From the NCBI GenBank assembly GCA_945882005.1, contig CAMCWG010000038.1:1-14193 (forward strand): a stretch of DNA of 14,193 bases, given 5' to 3'. The translations under genes and the position numbers were made by a program. Source of the DNA: Bordetella parapertussis. GTDB lineage: Bacteria > Pseudomonadota > Gammaproteobacteria > Burkholderiales > Burkholderiaceae_B. The notes beneath the pieces were generated by a model. That model was given only the letters and a program-made list of their open reading frames with translations. It made no database searches and was not told the DNA's origin. Within the stretch, counting starts at the first letter, position 1. Every line of letters starts with the position of its first letter. Below, in pieces: positions 1 through 6,587 of the stretch.

Positions 1-871
1 CAATCACTCGACTAACCACCGGGTGGTACGCCTCTTTGTCTCCACGCGCAGTGGCTAACTCATACAGACGTTGCACATTTCGCGCTCCTGCCGCATCTAC
101 CCCGGCTTCCTCGGCCAGCTCAAGCGCGTAGCGTAGGTCCTTCGCCGCATAGTCGACCGAAAACGCCCGCTCAGGAAAGTCGCCTGGGATCATCGCTTTC
201 ATCCCATGATTGCGCAACGCGAAACTGTCCGCAGAGCCCAACGAAAGGGTTTCGAATAAGGCCTTAGGGTCCACCCCAGAACGCCGCGCAATCGCGCGAG
301 CTTCCCCCAATGCCACAACGGTCTCAAACAAAACCATGTTGTTCAAGATCTTGGTGATCTGACCAGCCCCAACACCACCGCACAAAGTAATCTCAGAGGC
401 AAAACAAGCGATTAAGGGCTTAACCATCGCAAATTGCTCAGGAGTTGCGCCAACCATCACAGACAAGGTTCCAGCCTCTGCTGCAGCCCTTGTTCGCGCT
501 ACAGGCGCGTCAATGAAAGTCACGCCTCTCGCCTTGAATTCCTCAAAGAGTACCCGCGCCAAATTAACGGGTGACGTACTGAGGTCAACAATAATTTGGC
601 CAGCACGGGCATGCGCTAGCAAACCGTCCGTATTCCTTGCGACATCGGCCACAATTTCACCAGACGGCAAGGATAGAAAGACAAGCTCACAGGCCTGCAT
701 AACTTGCCCTACAGACTGGGCAGGAGCGATCGTCGCGCCAAGTCGCGTTAGCGGTTCTGCTTGGGTATCGTAGGCGACAACTTGCTGTCCGGTCTTTTGT
801 GCAAGGTTGCGGCACATCGGCTCACCCATTACACCGAGTCCGATGAAGCCTATTTTTTTAGCTGTGCTCAT
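1..871 (-). CDS. NAD(P)-dependent oxidoreductase, 3-hydroxyisobutyrate dehydrogenase family (C-terminus cut by window edge)
   Basis: Beta-hydroxyacid dehydrogenase; the family interconverts a short hydroxy acid and its aldehyde or keto acid with NAD(P) in the cytoplasm. 290 codons are visible, so only a few C-terminal residues are missing compared with the usual 290-300. The N-terminus MSTAKKIGFIGLGVMGEPM carries the Rossmann motif GLGVMG (residues 11-16). The catalytic lysine region GAGQITKILNN is present (about 168-178, K174 and N178). The start at 871 has a strong upstream GGAGGG. Odd: at about 121-127, where classical HIBDH has the substrate-binding DAPVSGG, this protein reads DAPVART. 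It should therefore act on a different acid from 3-hydroxyisobutyrate or tartronate semialdehyde. It diverges from the ABC importer at 1017, which suggests shared control and a role in using the imported compound. Family assignment is firm; the substrate is unknown. Confidence 0.9.
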   Translation of the reverse strand, partial: MSTAKKIGFIGLGVMGEPMCRNLAQKTGQQVVAYDTQAEPLTRLGATIAPAQSVGQVMQACELVFLSLPSGEIVADVARNTDGLLAHARAGQIIVDLSTSPVNLARVLFEEFKARGVTFIDAPVARTRAAAEAGTLSVMVGATPEQFAMVKPLIACFASEITLCGGVGAGQITKILNNMVLFETVVALGEARAIARRSGVDPKALFETLSLGSADSFALRNHGMKAMIPGDFPERAFSVDYAAKDLRYALELAEEAGVDAAGARNVQRLYELATARGDKEAYHPVVSRVI

Positions 872-886
872 TTTGCCCTCCGTTTA

Positions 887-903
887 TATCTAATACATAG
901 ATA
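887..903. promoter_or_regulatory. Inverted repeat, candidate operator
   Basis: Perfect dyad TATCTA-ATACA-TAGATA, with 6 bp arms and a 5 bp spacer. It ends 15 bp upstream of the start codon at 871, where a bound protein would block transcription or initiation of the minus-strand oxidoreductase gene. On the minus strand the centre reads TGTATTA, a heptamer also found at two dyads upstream of the flavoprotein gene (8161-8167 and 8188-8194). Operator function is inferred from symmetry and position only. Confidence 0.4.
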
Positions 904-981
904 CCTTGACATCTGCGTCAGTATTCGTGAATATACATCTGTACTCAGGCGTCGCTCGAACGCTTCACCCATAAAAGATTG

Positions 982-998
982 CCCTGTTACTAACAGGG
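982..998 (+). other. Palindrome or hairpin in the leader of the binding-protein gene
   Basis: CCCTGTT-ACT-AACAGGG forms a 7 bp stem with a 3 nt loop in RNA, or a near-perfect palindrome in DNA. It ends 18 nt before the ATG at 1017 and just before the GGAG ribosome binding site (about 1007-1010). No U-run follows, so it is not an intrinsic terminator. It could be an operator or an mRNA 5' stabilising hairpin. Confidence 0.4.
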
Positions 999-1016
999 TC
1001 AATCACGGAGACAAAT

Positions 1017-2111
1017 ATGATTACTCAGGCCAAAAACGGCTCAACCAGCCTTGCCGCAAAAGCTTGGAAAACTGCAGTAGATAAATGCTTTCTAAGTGTT
1101 ATCGCAGCCTGCCTCGCATTTGCCTCACCCTTTGCCTTTTCACAAGCAAGTGACTGGGCGGCCGTTGAAGCCGCGGCGCGCAAAGAAGGTAAGGTCATGC
1201 TTTATCACAACCTGAACCCCGCTGGTGCCGAACGTCTCGCCAACGAATTTCGAAAGGCGTATCCGGCGATCAAAATGGAAATGACGCGGCTTGGTAGCGC
1301 ACCGCTCCTGCAAAGATTTGGAACCGAGTTTTCCTCGGGACGGCATCTAGCGGACGTCATGATTACCTTCCCAGATCAACGACTTTTTGACGGGATGAAA
1401 AATGGGTGGATGACGAAGTGGACACCGCCTGAGCTTAAGAACTTCCCTCCCGCGATCAATCACAATCAACAAAACATGCTGTTCAATATCCAGACAGCGC
1501 GGGAAGCCATCATTTACAACAAGCAACGGGTAAAGCCCGCTGATGCACCGAAAGAATGGGCCGATCTATTCGACCCGAAATGGAAGGGGCGGATCGGCAT
1601 GAACCCTCCCTGGCGGTCTGTTTCTATCCAAGGGGTCGTCGCTTATTGGGACAAGCTAGGCCTAGGTGACACGGCAGCAAAAATGAAAGAAAACAACGTT
1701 CGGTTTTTTGAAGGATCGGGCGGCATTATTCAGGCGGTCATCCGCGGTGATGTGCATGTTGCCGAGATCAGTGATCTTCCTGTTAATGTGGCCTTAGCCG
1801 ACGGCGCGCCGATTGGTGTTGTGTATCCTAAGTCCGGCACAACTCTGTCTTTGGGATACATGTTTGTGGCCGACAAAGCTCCCAATCCTAATGCTGGTAA
1901 GGTCTTAGCCAACTGGCTCATGACAGAGAAGGGACAAAAATTTCTTCAAGATTTTGGTGGTCTAGCCGTTACAAGAAATGGTGCTCCTCCACTCTCTCAC
2001 CTTCCCGCAACAGCATCCTTACCGAACACAATCGATGGCCTAGAATTGCTTCCGCCTGCCAAACAAAAGCAAATCGTAGATCATTGGCGAACGACTTTCG
2101 GTATTCAATAA
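1017..2111 (+). CDS. ABC transporter periplasmic substrate-binding protein (iron(III)/putrescine/thiamine-type fold)
   Basis: 364-residue periplasmic binding protein that would deliver substrate to the permease and ATPase encoded downstream. The start at 1017 follows GGAGACAAAT, a good ribosome binding site. A secretion signal is visible: basic N-region, hydrophobic core at about 24-41 and likely cleavage near FSQA (41-44). The mature part has the pattern of bacterial solute-binding proteins of the FbpA/AfuA group, including GKVMLYHNLNP, LADVMITFPD, WADLFDPKWKGRIGM and ANWLMTEKGQKFL. Ferric-binding proteins have a Tyr-Tyr metal-ligand dyad after a GE(I/V)-like segment. Here the equivalent stretch reads GDVHVAEISDLPVN and no YY pair occurs anywhere. 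I therefore doubt the common 'iron transport' label. The neighbouring organic-acid enzymes point to a carboxylate-type ligand, but that is inference. Confidence 0.88.
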   Translation: MITQAKNGSTSLAAKAWKTAVDKCFLSVIAACLAFASPFAFSQASDWAAVEAAARKEGKVMLYHNLNPAGAERLANEFRKAYPAIKMEMTRLGSAPLLQRFGTEFSSGRHLADVMITFPDQRLFDGMKNGWMTKWTPPELKNFPPAINHNQQNMLFNIQTAREAIIYNKQRVKPADAPKEWADLFDPKWKGRIGMNPPWRSVSIQGVVAYWDKLGLGDTAAKMKENNVRFFEGSGGIIQAVIRGDVHVAEISDLPVNVALADGAPIGVVYPKSGTTLSLGYMFVADKAPNPNAGKVLANWLMTEKGQKFLQDFGGLAVTRNGAPPLSHLPATASLPNTIDGLELLPPAKQKQIVDHWRTTFGIQ

Positions 2112-2125
2112 TTAGGACTACATCT

Positions 2126-2158
2126 CAATTAGACCGGCTGCCCCTCCCGGTCTAATTG
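2126..2158 (+). other. Strong stem-loop between binding-protein and permease genes
   Basis: Perfect 12 bp stem CAATTAGACCGG / CCGGTCTAATTG (2126-2137 and 2147-2158) with a 9 nt loop, starting 14 nt after the stop codon at 2111. No U-tract follows, so complete termination is unlikely. Such hairpins often follow binding-protein genes, where they protect the upstream mRNA from 3' exonucleases and allow more binding protein than membrane subunits. The right arm covers the possible TTG start at 2156, which favours the ATG at 2186 for the permease. Confidence 0.8.
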
Positions 2159-2185
2159 GATTACTTATTGCGGAAAACGAATCAC

Positions 2186-3967
2186 ATGAATAGCAAGCGT
2201 CATCATTCGACCTCGACGCAGCCTTCCTCGCCTGTCCCGATATTTCGTGAAACAAGCATCTTTGATAACGGTCGCGTTTTAGGCACGATTTATCTTTGCA
2301 CTTTTATATTCGTCGCTGCACTTGTCGCAATTCCACTCTTGGCGCTCGTCTATGGCAGCTTGCGTAGTGCCGCTCCGGGTCAACTTGGCGAATGGACATT
2401 GCGCAACTGGACAGGCCTATTCTCAAGCGGTGTTCTAGGAACTTTCTACACAACGATTCTGATTGGTCTGGCCTCAAGTGTTATAGCAGCCATCGTCGGT
2501 ACTGCGATTGCGATTGTCGTACATCGGACTGACTTTCGAGGCGGTCCCATCGTCACTGCGTTAGTCAGCCTGAGCTTTTTCTTGCCTTCATTTATTCTTG
2601 CGATGGCTTGGATCATCATCGGCTCGCCCGGTGGCCTCATTAACGGTGTGCTTGAAACAATATTTGGTGCAGACACCTGGAAGGTCGATGCATACACCAA
2701 GAGCGGGATGATTTTTGTCACGGTGCTGCATCAAATCCCGTTTGTATACCTGATGATGCGAGGCCCCATTCTTGGCATCGACGCGACCTTTGAAGAGGCG
2801 GCGCGTGCGGCAGGCGCAACGCCCATGCACGTGCTTAGGCGCGTGACGTTGCCACTACTCGGCTTCTCAATCACCTCTAGCCTCGTACTAACATTTGTAC
2901 TTTCAATCGAACAGTTTGCGATACCTGCGTTGATGGGCATTCCAGGTCGTATCTCTGTTCTCGCAACTCAACTCTATTTACTCGTTAGCTTCCCTCCTCC
3001 CGACTATGGCTTGGCCGCAGCAATCGGTCTTGCACTCAGCGCTCTGACCGGCGGCGCAATCTGGCTGCAACGCCGTATTGCACGCAGTAATCGTCTCACC
3101 GTGACAACCGGCAAAGCTGGTCGCCTCACTCTGGTCAGCCTCGGAAAATGGCGCTGGGCTGCGAATACGCTGTGCTGGGGATACATCCTTTGTGCACTCG
3201 TTCTGCCGGTCATCATTCTCGCTTATGTATCGGTCTTGAAATATTTCAGCGCCAATCCGTTCGAAGGCGCATACACACTTCGAAACTACGTGTTCCTGTT
3301 TGAGTCCGACTCAACCTTACGCTCTTTCTGGAACACGCTAATCGTGTCTGGTCTTGGTGCCTTACTTGGAGTGGGACTCGCCTCGTTCATTAGTTATTTC
3401 ACGCTTCGTCACCGTCCGCCCGGCTATCGCACACTCGACTTTATCGCGAGCTTGCCCTTCGGTGTGCCAGGCGTTGTCATTGGTCTCGGACTCCTTTGGG
3501 CCTATGCCTACATACCGTTACCGATCTATGGCACCTTGATCATTTTGATCATTTCATTCATCACGCGCTTTTTATCCTACGCAACAGAAACCGTTGGCGG
3601 CAGGATGATTCAAATTGACAAGAGCCTGGAGGAAGCCGCCTGGACCGCGGGTGCAACACGCTTACAAGGCATTCGGCGCATTCTTGTGCCACTTGCTATG
3701 CCCTCTCTACAAGGCGCCTACTTCCTATTGTTTATGGCGTTCTTCCGCGAGATCGCCTCAGCAGTGCTTCTCTACACCGCATCGACAAGCGTCCTGTCGA
3801 CGTCGATTTGGTCGTTCTTCGAGCAAGCGAACTGGGGGCTTGCCAGCTCACTCTCTTTAGTCGGAATGATCGTCGTGTTCGTTTCCATGTATCTCTTGAT
3901 GTTAGCGACCAAGCATCGTCCCTCACTCAAGTTGCTCGATCGCTCAAAACCATCCACTGCCAAATAA
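2186..3967 (+). CDS. ABC transporter permease with two fused membrane domains (FbpB type)
   Basis: Integral membrane subunit of the importer. At 593 residues it is a fusion of two BPD_transp_1 domains, so one polypeptide supplies both halves of the channel, as in FbpB/AfuB. Each half carries an EAA coupling loop that docks on the ATPase: EEAARAAGATPMHVLRRVTLP at about residue 202 and EEAAWTAGATRLQGIRRILVP at about 481. Long hydrophobic stretches surround both, including one near residues 35-60. I chose ATG 2186 over the in-frame TTG at 2156 because the TTG lies in the right arm of the 2126-2158 hairpin. The gene follows the binding protein and is 25 bp from the ATPase, so the three form one transcription unit. 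Substrate identity cannot be read from this subunit. Confidence 0.9.
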   Translation: MNSKRHHSTSTQPSSPVPIFRETSIFDNGRVLGTIYLCTFIFVAALVAIPLLALVYGSLRSAAPGQLGEWTLRNWTGLFSSGVLGTFYTTILIGLASSVIAAIVGTAIAIVVHRTDFRGGPIVTALVSLSFFLPSFILAMAWIIIGSPGGLINGVLETIFGADTWKVDAYTKSGMIFVTVLHQIPFVYLMMRGPILGIDATFEEAARAAGATPMHVLRRVTLPLLGFSITSSLVLTFVLSIEQFAIPALMGIPGRISVLATQLYLLVSFPPPDYGLAAAIGLALSALTGGAIWLQRRIARSNRLTVTTGKAGRLTLVSLGKWRWAANTLCWGYILCALVLPVIILAYVSVLKYFSANPFEGAYTLRNYVFLFESDSTLRSFWNTLIVSGLGALLGVGLASFISYFTLRHRPPGYRTLDFIASLPFGVPGVVIGLGLLWAYAYIPLPIYGTLIILIISFITRFLSYATETVGGRMIQIDKSLEEAAWTAGATRLQGIRRILVPLAMPSLQGAYFLLFMAFFREIASAVLLYTASTSVLSTSIWSFFEQANWGLASSLSLVGMIVVFVSMYLLMLATKHRPSLKLLDRSKPSTAK

Positions 3968-3992
3968 CGCTGTAAAACTGGACTGAATCACC

Positions 3993-5063
3993 ATGGGCAT
4001 CCGTGTTACCAATTTGATTAAAGCGTTTAACCAAACCACCATTGTTCATGGCATTTCCTTTGATGTCGAGGATGGGGAATTTGTCACTTTGCTAGGCCCG
4101 AGCGGCTGTGGAAAAACAACGACCCTACGCTGTATCGCCGGACTCGAACGCACGAATGGCGGAACCATCGAAATCGATGGTCGGGTCGTCTCGCAACCCG
4201 AGAACGATATATTCATTGCTCCGCACGAACGCGACCTTGGAATGGTGTTTCAGTCCTATGCAATCTGGCCACACATGAGCGTGGCTGAAAACGTCGCCTT
4301 TCCATTGATTGCACGCAACGTGAATCGTGCGTCAGTTCCCGAAGCTGTTAGGTGGGCATTAGAGGTCGTGGGTCTTTCGCACCTGGCGAATAGACAGCCC
4401 TCCGAGCTGTCCGGCGGGCAGCAGCAGCGTGTGGCGCTTGCCCGTGCGATTGTGGGCAAGCCAAAAGTGCTTTTATTTGACGAGCCACTCTCCAATCTAG
4501 ATGCTCGTCTGCGTGATCGTACGCGCGCTGAAATCAGCAGGATTCAAAAAGAGCTAGCTATCCCAGCGGTATATGTCACGCATGATCAAGCTGAAGCCTT
4601 GTCCATGTCGGACCGTATCATCGTCATGGATGGCGGGCATATTGTCGAGGTCGGTGAGCCCCGCGAACTTTACCGACGTCCAGTCAAGAAATTTACTGCG
4701 GACTTTATTGGTGCTGCCAACTTTTTAACACTCACTTGCCGAGACCATAAGTGGTTTGCGCCAGACGGCTCATCCATCACGCTTGAACCGCCGGTAGCTG
4801 GGCAAAATGGCGAACAACGCACAGCAGTATTGCGTTCGGAGGACTTACGGCTTGCAGCGCACTCAGAGTCGGCGCAAGCTGATCGTGTCAATACGCTCAG
4901 TGGTGTCATTGAGCATATTCAGTACATGGGACCGCATATTGAATATGCGGTAAAAGTTCAAGACACAATCATCAACGTACTTGATCAGATCGAATTCGCA
5001 CGGAACGCCTCTGTATCAGTGACGTTCCGTCCGGTCGACCTGCACTTACTTCCAAACACCTGA
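3993..5063 (+). CDS. ABC transporter ATP-binding protein with C-terminal TOBE-like region
   Basis: 356-residue ATPase that powers the importer on the cytoplasmic face. All nucleotide-binding motifs are intact: Walker A GPSGCGKT (35-42), Q-loop Q87, signature LSGGQ (139-143), Walker B VLLFDE (159-164), D-loop NLDA and switch histidine H197 in YVTHDQA. Residues from about 240 onward form the accessory C-terminal region (TOBE_2 type) usual in FbpC/PotA/MalK-like ATPases and often regulatory. The length is typical of the group. The start MGIRVTNLIKAF has only a weak ribosome binding site, consistent with translation following the permease 25 bp upstream. The stop at 5063 is 15 bp from the converging stop of the MmgE/PrpD gene. 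Confidence 0.93.
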   Translation: MGIRVTNLIKAFNQTTIVHGISFDVEDGEFVTLLGPSGCGKTTTLRCIAGLERTNGGTIEIDGRVVSQPENDIFIAPHERDLGMVFQSYAIWPHMSVAENVAFPLIARNVNRASVPEAVRWALEVVGLSHLANRQPSELSGGQQQRVALARAIVGKPKVLLFDEPLSNLDARLRDRTRAEISRIQKELAIPAVYVTHDQAEALSMSDRIIVMDGGHIVEVGEPRELYRRPVKKFTADFIGAANFLTLTCRDHKWFAPDGSSITLEPPVAGQNGEQRTAVLRSEDLRLAAHSESAQADRVNTLSGVIEHIQYMGPHIEYAVKVQDTIINVLDQIEFARNASVSVTFRPVDLHLLPNT

Positions 5064-5078
5064 CATCTAGACTGACAA

Positions 5079-6566
5079 TTACGGCACCCAGGATGTCTCT
5101 TGTAGGACATTTGTGCCATTGTCTCCCCCGCTCGTGTCAATGTGTGTCTGAACCCTGTTTGTCTGTCCGGGTAACGCGCACTTCGCCAACAGCTTTGCGA
5201 CTGCCCGTATATCTGACGCTTTTTCTAAGGTCTCTAACCGCTCAAAAAGAGGCGGAATATCCGCACGTGCTAATGCATCTTTGGCGCAGTCGTTAAATTT
5301 CTCCCACATCTCGTCGCTTGTCATAGGATAGGTAATACCACGACCAACGAGATTACTGATTTTGCGCGTCAGCACCTGACAATTATTTAATGTAATGTTC
5401 ACTTCGGCGCCAAACTGTTCAGGTGAGTCGTCTGCCATGTCTGGATGTGGACCAGCGGTCAGCTTGCCCATGATCTCCCGGACATCCGCATCAAAATGCG
5501 CCTCTCCCTCAAAATCACCCAGTCGCACAGCACCCGAAACGAGCGCGCGCGCGACAGCATATTGCACCGAAAATTTGGCCTCAAGCGGCGTCTGGGGATT
5601 GGGGTTATTCGTGTGCGGCAAGCGGCGCTTGTGCACGAGCACCTCTACCTTGGCGACATCCTTAAGATTGATCGTCTCTTCCTTGCGCAGCTTGAGCATC
5701 ATCGTGACTGGTGGATGCGTGCTGCCGCAGCATGGGAACTGCTTGAGACCCATCTCGGTGCTGAGCACTTCAAGAGGATTCGCCCAGTTCTCAAAAATCA
5801 AGTCGGCATTAAAATTTCCAGGACCATTAAAGGCGTTTAAGAAACCTTGCTTATGTTCTAGCGTCGCTGGGTTCGCGTCATAGCCGGACTCCGCCAACAG
5901 CACAGCCAACAAACCATTACGCGCACACTGTCCGACATGTAATGGTTTGACCATCGTACCGAAATTCGATTTCAACCCGGAGGCAAACGACGCAGCAATC
6001 GCGAGAGCGATGGCCATTTTCTGCTTATCGAGTCCAATTAAAAAGCCACACGCCGCGGCAGCACCAAACACACCGAGCGTTGCCGTGGGATGCCAGCCTT
6101 TATCGTAATGATAGAAGTTGACTGCACGCGCGATACGGATCTCGGTTTCAATTCCTACAACATAAGCGTGAATCAACTTCAAGCCCGTTGCACCACGCTC
6201 TTCGGCTAACGCGAACAGTGGGGCGACGAGTGGCGCCGATTGGTGACCTCCCATCGGTTGACTAAAGTCATCGTAGTCATGCGCATGCGAACCGACGCCA
6301 TTGATGAAAGCAGCATCGAGTGCCGAGGTTTTGGTCGCGGTACCAAACACCGTGGAGGCACCCGGCGCAGTGCCCATTCCTGGCACCTTAAAGAGGTTCA
6401 TCACACATGGCTCTGTGACACCTGCGAGCGTGACACCGAGAGTATCGATGATTGCTGTACGAGACAGGGAGATCGCTTGGTCATTAATCCGCGACGTATC
6501 AAACTCACAAATCAACTCAGCAAGGCGTGTGAGCAGTGCTTGCGATTCTTTCACTTGACCTGACAT
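5079..6566 (-). CDS. MmgE/PrpD family protein
   Basis: 495-residue cytoplasmic enzyme of the MmgE/PrpD fold. The family includes 2-methylcitrate dehydratase (PrpD), cis-aconitate decarboxylase and iminodisuccinate epimerase, all acting on small di- or tricarboxylates. Family hallmarks are visible: GVGSHAHDYDDFS, MGGHQSAPLVAPLFALAEE, the segment KSNFGTMVKPLHVGQCARNG and the later KQFPCCGSTHPP. The start at 6566 follows GGGGGAGACGCATC, a good ribosome binding site. It lies 21 bp downstream of the TcuA-like gene and must be co-transcribed with it. A TcuA-like enzyme could supply an unsaturated acid such as cis-aconitate, which this protein might hydrate, decarboxylate or isomerise. Which reaction occurs cannot be told from the sequence. 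It is somewhat longer than many members (450-480). Confidence 0.9.
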   Translation of the reverse strand: MSGQVKESQALLTRLAELICEFDTSRINDQAISLSRTAIIDTLGVTLAGVTEPCVMNLFKVPGMGTAPGASTVFGTATKTSALDAAFINGVGSHAHDYDDFSQPMGGHQSAPLVAPLFALAEERGATGLKLIHAYVVGIETEIRIARAVNFYHYDKGWHPTATLGVFGAAAACGFLIGLDKQKMAIALAIAASFASGLKSNFGTMVKPLHVGQCARNGLLAVLLAESGYDANPATLEHKQGFLNAFNGPGNFNADLIFENWANPLEVLSTEMGLKQFPCCGSTHPPVTMMLKLRKEETINLKDVAKVEVLVHKRRLPHTNNPNPQTPLEAKFSVQYAVARALVSGAVRLGDFEGEAHFDADVREIMGKLTAGPHPDMADDSPEQFGAEVNITLNNCQVLTRKISNLVGRGITYPMTSDEMWEKFNDCAKDALARADIPPLFERLETLEKASDIRAVAKLLAKCALPGQTNRVQTHIDTSGGDNGTNVLQETSWVP

Positions 6567-6587
6567 GATGCGTCTCCCCCAGACAGA

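Larger units (their letters stand above)
872..1016. promoter_or_regulatory. Divergent intergenic region with three inverted repeats
   Basis: This 145 bp gap separates two divergent genes and must hold both promoters. Three dyads are visible: TATCTA-5 nt-TAGATA (887-903), TATTC-GT-GAATA (922-933) and CCCTGTT-ACT-AACAGGG (982-998). A perfect TTGACA lies at 906-911, but the best -10-like sequence to its right (TATACA, 932-937) is 20 bp away, so I do not assign a definite promoter. The dyads are candidate operators for a regulator not encoded in the window. Confidence 0.5.

Noticed and set aside
906..937. TTGACA (906-911) with TATACA (932-937) as the importer promoter
   Set aside because: The 20 bp spacing is too long for a normal sigma-70 promoter, and 16-18 bp spacing gives only poor -10 matches. 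A regulated promoter remains possible, but I cannot place it.
982..998. Intrinsic terminator upstream of the binding-protein gene
   Set aside because: The hairpin has no following T-run on either strand, and no gene ends there.
5395..5883. A 162-codon open frame on the plus strand
   Set aside because: It is antisense to the clearly conserved MmgE/PrpD gene, with no ribosome binding site or family resemblance.
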